A DNA stretch of 64,000 nt. It comes from Timema cristinae. Lineage: Eukaryota > Arthropoda > Insecta > Phasmatodea > Timematidae. Below, piece after piece: positions 22,669 to 36,100 of this stretch. Both the position numbers and the translations under genes were made by a program. The notes beneath the pieces are model-generated. The model saw nothing but the letters and a program-made list of their open reading frames with translations, was not told where the DNA came from and made no database searches. The stretch is from the NCBI GenBank assembly GCA_039000515.1, contig JBCFYV010003508.1:47143265-47207264 (forward strand). Direction: 5' to 3'. Each line of letters opens with the position of its first letter. Within the stretch, counting starts at the first letter, position 1.

Positions 22669-22935
22669 TAAGGTAGTTTATTTCTATAAGATTATCATTT
22701 TTCAGATTATTATTATTATTATTTTAAAAAATATCATTATTATTATTATTTTTTTAAATAGGTTTCTATAAATACTAACCATAGCCAAGGAATTTATCTT
22801 TACTCCCAAAAACAGTTGGCACAATGTGTTTCTAGTCTTTAAATTCAAAATGGAGTAATCCATTGTTTGTGTTATTTGTACTCTCTTCTTCTTTGTGTTT
22901 GATAAAGGCAACAATGCCGAAATATTATTATATTT
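22669..22935 (+). mobile_element. 3' untranslated part of the Penelope-like element
   Basis: After the ORF comes ATT/ATC simple sequence, then TTTGATAAAGGCAACAATGC followed by CGAAATATT (about 22900-22928). The GGCA-ACAA-TGCC hairpin followed by GAAA is the layout of a hammerhead stem II, but the core reads TTGATAA instead of CTGATGA, so it is at best a degenerate ribozyme. Penelope-like elements commonly end in such sequence. Confidence 0.45.
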
Positions 22936-23149
22936 GTGTTAAAATGTGTGTGTGACTACTTCTACTATAGAAGACAGAAGAAAGGAAGAAGATGTCTCCT
23001 TTGTGCATTGGATTCTTACCACATCTTTCCTCTTTCCCTAGGTGAGCTTTCTCATCACTTTTACTCATATAGTTTATTTTTCCTTTTTCTTAGTTTTATT
23101 AATATCCTTTATATAAATTATCTAGCTGGGCCACCTCATTTTTAAACAT

Positions 23150-23493
23150 TCTAATCCTTAAGGATATTCAAGATTTGAGAAAATTTCAGATTCAAGACTA
23201 AAAAAAAAGAAAACCAACTGAAATATGTTTTATAGCTCTGAGTCTGCTGATTGGTGGTTCTGAACCAATTATAATTATAGAATGAACTCAACAACAAGAC
23301 TCCAGACCAGTGATTTAACACTTAACTGAATGTATGAATATTATAATGAATGGATTATAAGAAAGAATGTTAACATTTAGTTAATATTGGTATTTTATAT
23401 TATGTTCATTTTTTTTTTTGAAAATCGAAGTTCTAGATTTGAAGGTAAATTGGAGATTCAGGTTCGCAAAATAGTGTAAATGACCCAACTCTA
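23150..23493. mobile_element. hAT-like MITE, family D, 5'-eroded copy
   Basis: It shares CTTAAGGATATTCAAGA, AACTCAACAACAAGACTCC, AATGTTAACATTTAGTTA and the end GACCCAACTCTA with the complete copy at 18735-19124. Confidence 0.55.
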
Positions 23494-23509
23494 AAAGGGA
23501 TTTTGGTGG

Positions 23510-23590
23510 AAATAGGAAGTTGGTGGCATTTTACTGAACTGTGTCAGACACAAGCCGGAAACAAGTGATGATAAACGACGGTGAAAATAC
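23510..23590 (+). mobile_element. LINE L-b 3' terminus, short 5'-truncated copy
   Basis: GGTGGCATTTTACTGAACTG then CAGACACAAGCCGGAAACAA and GTGATGATAA match the 3' ends at 14100-14190 and 62270-62340. Only about 80 bases are left. Confidence 0.55.
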
Positions 23591-24063
23591 AACTCCGTTG
23601 AGTTAAAGCACAAAAGTGATCCAATCTGAAATTCCACACAATTTCAACCGAAAGAGTTATTTATTGAAGATGTAGTGATTGTGACATTCAAGACTGATAC
23701 GTGACTTATGAGAAAAATATGCGGAAAATTTGAAATAAGGTTTTTTTCCCCCTCATTCACCTGTATAGAAAATCTACCATCTAAACAGATTTAAAAAAAA
23801 AAAAAAAAAAGAACACCTCTACGACTTGACATATAAGATTTGTTGGTAGCTCACTGCTTGATTTAAATAATTTCATAAGCACAAGCAAAGTACATAGATA
23901 CTGTTTGAACAGTCGAGATAAAAATAACATCAGTGTGTTGGGATATTTATATCATAACATTTAAAAATAGGTTACAAACTAATCCAGTATTTACTATTTA
24001 CTTTTAAAAACACAACACTGCGTTTGTGGCAAATACTTCCTTCTGAGCCATTATTGTGTAAAC

Positions 24064-24196
24064 CTAAGTTTGCGCTGAACCATACGTTCCTGCAGGAGGC
24101 CTGTATAATTTCGGCAACGTAAGGAGTTGCAAACTATTAAAAGCGTATTTACGGACCCCAGTGTTTTTGCACGTGTTATCACGACGACTTCCTTCG
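24064..24196 (-). CDS. INPP4: INPP4 exon 13: C-terminus and stop
   Basis: It encodes [40 protein letters not shown] and SAQT, then TAG at 24066-24064. This is collinear with the vertebrate INPP4 C-terminus, which also ends in Y-R-P-P-E-G-T-Y-G-K plus three or four residues. An AATAAA on this strand at 23665-23660 is a possible poly(A) signal. Confidence 0.95.
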
Positions 24197-27100
24197 CTGT
24201 TAAAACAAACAAAAAAGTTCATTAATAAAATAAGAAGATGGTTATACATATTTATTAGTAAAATAGATCTTGTGAAATACAATTATGTAAAAAAATAATC
24301 TTTTTTTACTTTTATCTAGGTCTGACTCATATACACTTATAGGCTCATTCCTTTATTTATTTAATGACTTTTTATAACCAGGATTTTCGTGTTCATCTGG
24401 GCAGTGGAGATTCAAAATTTCATGTTTTTTTTTGGTTTATTTCCAGATACAAGAAAATTCCCTATTTACCCCTGTATTTATGTTTTACAGGTGTGTGGCA
24501 ATTTCGATTAATCCTTGTATCATGTATATTGTTAAATCTGCTACATTCAATTTAAAACATTGCAGATCATTATCTTTTTTTATCACCGCGTTTAATACCT
24601 GTTCAGGTTATACATATGTATGATAACTACTCTAACGGACTAGGGATGAGGAGGGAAGTATTTTACAGGTAATCTACCTGCATTTTCAGGGAAGGAGAGC
24701 GAGAAACCACTAAGGGAAATCCACCCTTTGTGAACCAGACCAAGATTCAAACCCTGATCTCGTCTTCAGCAAGTTAGTCTAACAATGGAGTTCGGCCACT
24801 GAAGCTGTTGCATCATATCCCGATATACATTTCATATACAAATTTAAATATGGTTTTTTAAGAAACCACTAAATTTAAACTCTGATAACTGCAATATAAA
24901 ATGTTTATTTGGAATGTATGTGATAAGGCTTGATAAACTTGTTTTTAGGGGTGTGCTAAACTTTGACTTGTCTTCGGAAAAATTCCTGCTATGACAATTA
25001 GGAAGCTTCGTCAATAAAGATATTGACAGCTAAGATATTAAACTTTTAGTCAATTAGTGCCACTCTGCGCTGTCTATACATTACAAATCAATATTCATAT
25101 AAAAAATATCTGTTGTAATTGAATTGTAAGTTGTGATAAAATCTTGGTTTATCATAATAAAACAAAATGTCACAATCAATTGTGTAACTAAACATTTTTA
25201 AGTAATTATAGTGCATAAGGTTATGTAAATTAGCAGTAATATATTGATTAAAGCATAAAACAACTAAAAATAAATATTCAATCTTTAATGTGGCATAAAG
25301 AATATTTTAAATTTTAAATTCGAGTTTATTTTGAATTATAAAAATGGATTTTGCACACCCTATTAACCTTTACACTCATTTTGAAAATGTAATGGTTCTC
25401 AATATTCATTACTATTTTTCTTGCCTGTATTTTGTCACTTAACAATCAATATTTTTTTTAAACATAATTTTCCTACCAAGCCAAGGGTCCCGGGTTCGAT
25501 TCCCGTATCCAGGTGTCATTTTCCAATTTTCAGAATATAATTTTCCTGTTTAAGATAAAATTGATAATCTTACCTCCTCATGCAGTCCAAAGCTCTTTGG
25601 AACTCATGTTCGGCCAAATCGTATTCCGACATGAGAATATGGCACTGTTCTAATGTTACGGACATCCCCGTCCTGTCTTTGGCACTTTTACAGCTGGTGA
25701 ACCTAAGCCCTGAGGAACGGAACAAGTACAATCACACTAGGACGCTGACAGGAGAGCTTACAGTCTTACCTTGACAAGCTCCACTATGGCCCTATCATAT
25801 AACTTGAACCGTAGTGGAAACAGAGCTTGCTACCATTCATGGCAAACAAAGTGTACATCATGTCTTAATACTCATTTAAAAAATTTAAAATACTGTATGA
25901 ATGTACAAGTGTGAAGTGTAATAGTACAATAGTTTAAGAAAAAATGGAGAAGGGTTTTTTTTAATCTAGGGCTAACCTAACTATCCTTTCAGATTGGCTT
26001 CCTTCACTATCAATCACTTTACAGTGTTTTTAAACTGTATTATGTATTTTTACAATGGCTTATAATATTTTTTTGGTCATATTTATTGGCTGTCAACATT
26101 AGTGCTAAAAACTGCTCATGATATGTGTGTAGTTTGTGTATTTAATATGTGTGTGTTCCACCATTAACAGAAGGTAAATACAGTAGCCCCAAGGCTTCTT
26201 TGGTGCTGACTGACAGCTGATGGCTTTGAAAAGTTACCAGCCCAAATTATGTATTCCTACGCGGAAACCATATGATCTTCAAAAACACGTGTTTAGTAGT
26301 TGTCACTTCTGACAGTCAAAATTTAGGTATATACCTAAATGTTGACTATCAGAAGTCAGTTGTGAGCTGTCAGTCAGCACCAAAGAAGCCATGGAGCTAC
26401 TTGTGTGTGTGTGTGTGTGTTTATATATATTATATATATATATATATATGTGAGAAGATCAGGTGGATAGACAGGGCGGGCGAGAAGAGAACCATTTTGG
26501 ATGTGATTCTTCGGTACAAAGCAAACTGGATCAGACACATCCTTAGGAGGAAACTGTCTTCTGTACGACGTCATAGGAGGAAAGGTTGAGGGAAAGAGGA
26601 GCTTATGAAGAAGGAGGATTCAAATATTGGATGACTTGAAGGAAAGAAGAACATTCTGGGAGCTGAAGGAGGAGGCAGAGGACAGGAACATTGGAGGTCT
26701 AAGATAGAGCACACGATGATGTTCATGATGATGATAGTGTATACATATGTTAAGCTCCAACCTTTCATCCTTCGACATATCCGCGCGGAAAGGTGAAGAA
26801 CATCCACGTTCTTATTCTGCTTGGTGTGAACAGCAACCCTCAAATTTTCAACTAAATCCGCGAGAGATGGTTGTAGGGGGCCACATACAGGACCTATACG
26901 AAAACAACAACAACAACATCTAGAGGAACAAAATTAATTGTTAAACAGGTGTTTAGCAGGTAAGAGGTCGTTGTTGCGGCCATAATTAACTCTTAAGAGT
27001 CGAGACTTTAAAGCTAATTCGAACGGCAACAGTTCTTATATGTGTAGAGATAAATATGCACCGAGTGAACTGTCGTCATTAGAATGAGATCAATAGTCTC

Positions 27101-30100
27101 GGCACTAAATCACTTGCAGCTGAAGACTATGAAGCTTCGATAGTATTGAAATTGATTTAAATTTTATATTATTAGATTTGATAACGCAAACCAAACTAGG
27201 GAAAAAATCAATAGGTAGGTCAGGCAGGATATGTTGATCTAAAATAGAAACTCCAATCCTAGCTTATAACAGTTTGGTTATGTCGCTCAAAGAAGCTCAC
27301 TCACCTCTCTGTCCGGGAGGCTCTGATGGCAGGTGCAGCTTGCGGAAGCGGTGGAAGTATTCGTTAACCCTCTCGTAGTTATCCAAGTTACTTTTATCCT
27401 GAGGTCGGGTGTTGCCGNNNNNNNNNNNNNNNNNNNNNNNNNNNNNNNNNNNNNNNNNNNNNNNNNNNNNNNNNNNNNNNNNNNNNNNNNNNNNNNNNNN
27501 NNNNNNNNNNNNNNNNNATAGACTTTGTACGCCCCTTATAGTAATAAGATAGAAACACATAGAAGAAGCATACCTGTATGGCATCATGAGCCATTGTGAT
27601 TTTACTGGGCCCTTGTAATGTTGAATTACTTTTTGATGGAGACTCTTTAAGTTGTTGAAGTAACCTAAAAATAGACATGTGTGTCACAATTTAAAATAAG
27701 TACTATATTTTATAAATTCATGCAATTTAACATTTTGGTGCTAAACGTGGGTGACGTTAGTGGGAGGCAAAGGAAGGAGGGGATGTCTCCCCCCTCCCCC
27801 CAATAATGATCTCAAATGGGCCACTCTTGGCACCATAAAAGAAACAGTTTCGTTGTTTTTGGAAAAATGAAAATCCATATTTGAAGCAATACATGAATAA
27901 CTATGGTAACTTTTTTACACGAATTATAGAATTCTGTTCCTATCTAATTAATTTGGTTTGAAATTAAACACGTTCTTCTGCTGAAGAAGGGGGCCGATGC
28001 ACCCCGATAAATTTATGTTGTGAACTTTGAGGCCTCAGTTTTCTGGTAAGAGTGTAGGCTCTGCTCTTCTATTCTCTTTTCAATGTTTAATTTGATTAAT
28101 CCTTTTTTCCTTCATTTGGTCTGAATTAAGTTTTATTTTCTAATTTAAATTGAAAATAGGTTTGTTCTGCCCTCCTTCCCCACCCCTTTAGTAATTAAGA
28201 GCTAGTAACAAACTTTGAGCTCAAACATCTACTCGATGTACTTGATAAAAATAAACATAATTTATTAGTTGAATGTGAACACCTACGTACTTTATAAGAC
28301 CGCCATTTTTGGATTTGTGCGAGTGGGCTGTAAACCCTCCCACGGTAATTATGTCGTAGAACCCACATTTTCTTAACGTATCGTTTTGGACCCACATCCG
28401 TTGAAGGTGGAGGTTGACTGGGGCAAATTCTAGAGTTCGATCGTGTTTTCTGGAACTGGGTTTGAAAAAACTTCCTGTGGAAATAAAAAGAAACATTCCA
28501 TTTGTATTGTTTTTATTGGTAAATATTATAAAATCCAGTGATTGTTATCTACTTGAATTAACAGGAGTGTGATTAAGAGAAAATACACAAACATATGCAG
28601 AAATCAGACTTTGTAGAGAAAAAAAAAAGTCTAGAAACTTGAGACTTAAAAGCGGGCAGACCAGTCAAACTTGCTGTTGCTAAAATGACTGTATAGAGTG
28701 TATTTCGAGTGATTGCAACTATACATGGAAGTGCCGGTTATCAAACCTGTGACCTCTGGATCTGTATCCAGGAACTCTTACAACAAGACCTCAACGATCG
28801 ACATCGGCAGTCTAGTCTATGGCTAGGAGTGACACCTTAGACCATACGGACGCCGAAGCAGGTTATAGCAATAGAAATATATCAAATTTAGGGATGTCAA
28901 AATCAATTCTTTGATACCTTGATTCTTATTAGTATCAAAAAAATAGAGAATCGATCTTAATATTATGATTCTCTATAATTCAATTCTTAGCTCTCAATGA
29001 ACGTACTGGCAACATTCAGAGTAAGTAGTGAACGATTATCACTTATATTAGTTTATTTGCTGTTATATGAGTATTTTGATTCAGTTAACAACCCTTTCGG
29101 TGAATTTAAAATAGCCTACTTTTGTTTTCAACAATTGTTTATTATAGTTTTTTTTAATTAATTGACTCGGCAGCTTCACTTTGAAAGTAAAAATACATGC
29201 TTTTTATTGTAATTCCTGATTATTTTATTAATTTTGTAAAATATGCTTTAATACTTGGTAAATGGATCTTTTTCGTTGTTTAAAAATAAACTTTTGTTTT
29301 ATTTAAATTTTTAGATTTTTTTTTTCTTTTCTATTCTATGATGTTGAATAAATATGTTTTTATATGATGTTGGCTACTTGGAAAAATAATAAAATAAGAA
29401 ATGTTCAAAAATCAAAATCAAGGTTGAACTTAATACTGGAAGGTTTCGTGACATCTCTAATAAAAAGTGAAGTCCCAAGAAGAAAACACACCTTTCCCCT
29501 TGTGCACCTCCAGATTCTCCTTGGCCTGTGAGTAGAGATGTAACAGATGGAGGTGCCTGTCTAATAGTTCCACTTGTCTAGTGTGCCAAGGCTCGTGCAA
29601 CTCCCCCATTCCCGCAACCTCTTGTAACAATTCTTTCTCCTCCTGGATCCAAAGTGCACTGGAAAAAAACCCAAATAAACATCAGCTATGAATACCATTT
29701 GTTTTCACTGCGCTCAAGTTAAATGTAGCACTTCAAATGGTTCTGAAACCTTATAGTTTGAAGGCTATTATGCGCCCAGCACACATTCTTTTACGTGGGT
29801 GGCACCCATCTGAGTTATAATAAAAAAAATAAAAAAAATTAGCACAGATTTATTACTCGCTCAGGTTATATGCTTATATACTAATTACATTAGTGGTTTG
29901 TAAAGGCATGAGAAACCTTTTTAAAAAAAAATATTCCTCAGTATAACCAGATGAAAGGATACGAAAGATTATCACACAAACTATTGAGTCATAAACACGA
30001 TACATATGACACGGTTACTTTACACTCGATAGTAGGAACTCACAGCAACTGTTGAGGGAAATGGAAGCAGAGCTTGCTCTCGGCCATCACTTCGTGGACA

Positions 30101-33100
30101 CAAATGTCCCCACCGAGCCCAGAGTGAAAGCGATACGTCTGGACATAAGGATTGGCAAACAAGAGATTCAAGTGACCTTGATGAGGTAGTTTCAACTTGG
30201 AGCCCAGTCTCGGAGGAAGGGACTGAGACCGTCGATGAGAATACACCTACAAAATAAATTACAAACTTAAGTAAGCTGTTCATTTTAACAACTAAAGTAA
30301 ATACAGAATAGCTTGAACCATGCAAATAATATTATCAGTCTTGCGACTATAGTCTTTTGAAAATGCAGTAAAAGTAAACTAAGCCATGTTGTAGCGTTAC
30401 TAAAACTATCAATAAGCCTGCAGGGAAACAACTCTACCAACTACTGCACATTTTACATTGCTGCCATCCGCCTCGGTGTTGTTGTTAGCTAACGCGCTGG
30501 TATCCTGATGAGCTAGATTGCCGAGGACGGGGAGTTCAAGGTTCGAATCTCGGTCGGGTGAACTGGGGATGGTTTTTCCTAAATGGTTTTCTACTCTCAC
30601 TCCATGCAAATGCGGGCACTTCCTCTAAATTCAACCTTTCTTAATCCTAGCCCATTATCAATTAGTACTTAAGTGTATAACCCGAACAGGTAGTTAGACA
30701 TAGTAATTTAAAAAATAAAAAACACAACAACATTGCTGTCACTGGACAAAGAGGTGATGGCTGCTTCTTGAAGAAAATCAACAATTACCACCCAATCCCC
30801 CGACCTAGTCAAGAAGCAGCCCTTACCTCTCTGTCCAGTGGCAGCAGTGTAAAGTGTAAACTGTGTTCTTCTCTTCATTGTACAAACCATATTGTGTTCA
30901 TCACCTTTTATATGTTTTATCTCAACCTTTCCTGTACCTTCTTTCTAATATAATATTTTTCACTACCGGCTGCTAGGCCTGTCCTAGCTTCATATACCTT
31001 ATAATATAACATAAGACTAGGACAGGCACAACATCCAGTCCCCAGGAGTTAATTCATCACTGTGAAATGGTAAAACCACATTCCACCAATGATACATTTT
31101 TCAGCCATACCAGGAATTGAACCCGGGACCCTTAGCTCAGTACAGAGACATGCTACAAACCGAGTCAAGGGGCCGGACTGTTGATTTACAAATATTACCA
31201 AGGTACCGCCGTGGTCGGTTGCACTTCGACACGGCGTGGATTCGGTGCTTCCCCCTTTGTCCTCTGGCTCGAGGTTCCAAACGGTGAGTGTGAGGAACCC
31301 GACCGTGGTTCCCGAGGGCGAGCGGAGGGGGATACGCAGCCTGTCTGTCTCCTGGACGAGCCTAGAGTGACGATGCAGGAGCCAATGGGTGTAGCGGTTT
31401 GAGACACATGCTCCCGTACATCGTATGTGGTGAGGCGGACACGTGAGTCGCTGCTCAGACCGTCGCTTGCACGGAAACTGACGGTGTTTAGGAAACTGGG
31501 GTTGCTGCTTTTCTGTGAAGAGAGGAATTAAATATCAGACTCTTATTGTCAAATAAAAGGAATTAGAGAAATATATATCACACCCATTAAAATTATCTAT
31601 CTTCAAAAATTAAAAAATTTGTCTGATAGCTCTATTATCCCTCATTTTTCACAAAGTGGTTGACCTTGATGACTTTCCCTAAGAGGAACCTTCCCTTTAT
31701 TTCATTTACTAGTTCTTTCAGTACAATCCTCCTTGTCAGAGGGTAAATGAAGTGCATACATCCACAAATACAAAGGTCGTAAAGTACATGCGCACAATGC
31801 ACACACAAAACACAAACACACAAAAAAAACTAAAAATACCACAAAAAACATCACAACATCAAAACATTATTATCATCATCATCATCATCACCGCGTCTTA
31901 CTACCCGTTTGGTTTGTACACACTTACGCTAATGTGTAATGGTAGGGTGATTGTGAGATGAAATGGAGGACCTACAGTTTAAAGTGGGATCCGAACCACG
32001 GTGGAAGCCTGGCATTCCCCACATTCACAAGATGTCTTGTCAGAGGTGAAGGAAGGGTTTGGTAATCAGATAAATCTGTGCCGGGACCGAGTATTGAACC
32101 CCGGACCCCCAGTACAGAAGTCCAACACCTTACCCTAGACCACCAGGTAAACTCAAAACAACAACAAAAACAAAATCCTAAGGAACTCAAAACTTCAAAG
32201 ATTGAAGAGTTACTTGGAATGAAAGATTATAATGAGGAAGAATTTTTTTTTACCTTTTCGTCCAAACAAAAATAAAATTTTAGAAATTCTTAAGATGAAT
32301 GAACACTAATTAGAATGTATTTTAAATTGTTTGTTTGTATCTATTTATTAATTCAATTAACAACAGTTTTTCTTCTTTTCTTAGATTTAAATTTCTTGTT
32401 TATGATTTCCAACAGACATTTTAATAGACAAATAAATACAATTAAAGATTGCAGATAACCTTACACTGGCGTGATAAATTGGACTTGCATTGATTGATTT
32501 GTTTTCATTACAGTTCCATAGACGTTGTAATGACTTGCTTGTATTCTCTAAGGTAAAATTAAGCCAATCAAAAGCTTTGAAACAAATCTAGCGTCCCAAG
32601 AAAGTTAACGGTAAGAACTAATGGAAGGTCCCTGTTTATAGTTTTACGCGCACATAAAAATAATCGTGTAAAACACAAAAGCAATTTAACCAATGGTTAG
32701 GTTAGTAGGACTGTGATGATACATTGTAAGATTGTCCTTTTCAACACACCTCTACAACTTCAGTGTTGGCGTACTTGATCCACACGCCATTTGCTGGTAT
32801 GTACACATGTACAACAAGAACCGGATTGGGTGGGCGGCCGTGTCCGTCACAGAGAAGATTATCACAGGCGAGTGTGATTTCACACAACGGCAGCTCACAC
32901 GGGTCTGGCGACAAAAGGAAAAAAAAAAACATTTTAAAATTCGGAATCTGAGAAAGTGAGTAGGTGAATATTTTTACAAAAGACACGTGTTTTGTTGCAG
33001 TGGCAGACATCTTTGGGGGAAACAGCGCGTCGTTGCAGGAGAAAAGTTCCAACTTCTTCAGAAAATATGAAATTTTGTCTCTTGACATCTTGTGAAGTAT

Positions 33101-36100
33101 AATTTAGCTTTTCAACTTAGGTATTTAAAAAAAAATCTATCTGAAAATATAGCCTATTTCCCTACTGAGAATCTATAAAACTATCTAGTGATTAACAGCA
33201 TGTGACCCGCTTCGATGGTTGAATAGACTAAGGCTTCCTTCTCACGGTAGACTGTACTACCGATGAAAGGGATATTGAGATTACAATCTCAGTCTGGTGT
33301 ACTTAAGGTTTTTTTACTAAATAGTTTTTCACCCTCCCTCTAGACAAATTTAGATACTCTTTCTCTAAATGTCCCTCGCCAGCCTGAAGATACGTCTCTT
33401 CTTATCATATCACATGACGATATGTGTCCAGACACGTCTTCAGGTCCGTGGGGCACATTTACAACATGTGTTATAGGAAGAACTGCTTCGAGGCACATGA
33501 TACATTACTAAAAGTATCTTTTGAGATACCCAATATACTGTAGGTCCTAATGTGAAAAATAGGTTAACCTTAAAGAGACAAACATATTAAATAGAATTAA
33601 TAAATAAAATCAATGTTCTATAGAAGATGCTGCTGCTATTGGTGGAATTATTAGGAACAAAGTGACGCTTGGTATCGACCTTAGGTCAACTATTAACGAG
33701 GTAATACCGCAAAAACAAACTTGAGCAGTGAAACGTTTGTATATTTATGATTTTAACATTTCAGAAAACCGTGACTATAAGTGTAGATATTCATATTGCC
33801 TGTGAACAAAAGAAGCCCCAATGAGCTGGTACTCACCCATGGTATGCCCCCTGCGGATCCTCCACATGTGAACGTTCAGGTCTGGGTCTTGGCCCCTCCT
33901 CAGCTCCATCCTCTGCTGCAAGGCGAGGAGCTGAGAACGCATGCAGTCGTAACTTGCTAGTTGGATAGCTTGGAGCCACGCATCCCTTTCCCCTTCGGAG
34001 TAGGCAGCCAGGTGTTGACTCAACCCACCATCAAATACTGGACAAACGAGACAAGTATACAGACACCATTACAGGACTTACACCAGTATACAGACACTAC
34101 TCCAGAACTTACACCAGTATACAGACACACTCCAGAACTTACACCAGTATACAGACACTACTACATAACTTACACCAGTATATAGACACTATTACATAAC
34201 TTACACCAGTATACAGACACCATTACAGGACTTACACCAGTATACAGACACTACTACAGAGCTTACACCAGTATACAGACACCATTACAGAACTTACACC
34301 AGTATACAGACACCATTACAGAACTTACACCAGTATACAGACACTACTACATAACTTACACCAGTATATAGACACTACTACATAACTTACACCAGTATAC
34401 AGACACCATTACAGGACTTACACCAGTATACAGACACTACTACAGAGCTTACACCAGTATATACAGACACTACTACAGAACTTACACCAGTATACAGACA
34501 CTACTACATAACTTACACCAGTATATAGACACTACTACATAACTTACACCAGTATATAGACACTACTACATAACTTACACCAGTATACAGACACCATTAC
34601 AGACTTACACCAGTATACAGACACTACTACAGAGCTTACACCAGTATACAGACACATTACAGAACTTACACCAGTATACAGACACCATTACAGAACTTAC
34701 ACCAGTATACAGACACTACTACATATTACACCAGTATAGACACTTACAGATACTTACACCAGTATACAGACACCATTACGGGACTTACACCAGTATACAG
34801 ACACTACTACAGAACTTACACCAGTATACAGACACTACTACAGACTTACACCAGTATACAGACACTACTACAGAACTTACACCAGTATACAGACACTACT
34901 ACAGAACTTACACCAGTATACAGACATCACTACAGAACTTACACCAGTATACAGACACCATTACAGAACTTACACCAGTATACAGACACCATTACAGACT
35001 TACACAGTAACAGAACATAGATTACACCAGTATCAGACACATACAGACTTACACAGTATACAGACACTACTACAGAACTTACACCAGTATACAGACACCA
35101 CTACAGAACTTACACAGTATACAGACACTACTACAGAGCTTACACCAGTATACAGACACCACTACAGAGCTTACACCAGTATACAGACACTACTACAGAG
35201 CTTACACCAGTATACAGACACTACTCCGGAACTTACACCAGTATACAGACACTACTACAGAACTTACACAAGTATACAGACACTACTTCAGAACTTACAC
35301 CAGTATACAGACACTACTACAGAGCTTACACCAGTATACAGACACTACTACAGAACCTACACCAGTATACAGACACTACTACAGAACTTACACCAGTATA
35401 CAGACACTACTACAGAACTTACACCAGTATACAGACACCACTACAGAACTTACACCAGTATACAGACACCATTACAGAACTTACACCAATATATGTGTTT
35501 GTATTACCTAAAAGGTCCTTCTTATGAAAGTTAGACTCTACTAAAGGTTTTTCGAACATGTTATATTTATCTAATACATCACTAGAATCATATTGTACAC
35601 TAAAGTCACGATTATCCGGTCAAGTTTTCAATGTTAACAAGTGTGTTTTAAAATAAACATACTGGAAACAGAAACTGTGTCGAGGGAAGTATGCGTGAGG
35701 AGTAGCTACATGAGACAAATTCATACTGAAAATTATTTACACTCGGATTCCTTATTACCAGGCCCAGGGTGCCACCCCTTTGGGCTGGATAGTGGCGACT
35801 CTAGTGTACTTAAAATTGTGTACGAGCACTCACCTAAGTTGAAGCCATACGGGCCCTCTGCCGTGGGTGTGTCCACCTTTATAGAGCATTGTTCCAGGAT
35901 AATGACCCCCAGGGGCTCCGACCATTGCTCCCGCGACTTGAAGTAAAACAACAGGTTCCCCCTCAGGCGACACCACCGTTCTAGACTGACTGTGTCACAG
36001 ATTACACACGAGTGTTAGTACTGGCTACCAGATATAAACTGTATAGTCTAGTGTTACAGGATAAGGAAGGCCACACTTGTGTTCTTCTGGAGAAGGAATG

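Noticed and set aside
9820..24063. A very long INPP4 3' untranslated region reaching to the AATAAA near 9827
   Set aside because: The interval is broken by many SINE, LINE and MITE insertions and closer poly(A) signals exist, such as 23665-23660; nothing supports transcription that far.
34045..35490. CRISPR-like regularly spaced repeats
   Set aside because: The 32-bp units are head-to-tail with no unique spacers, and the DNA is eukaryotic.
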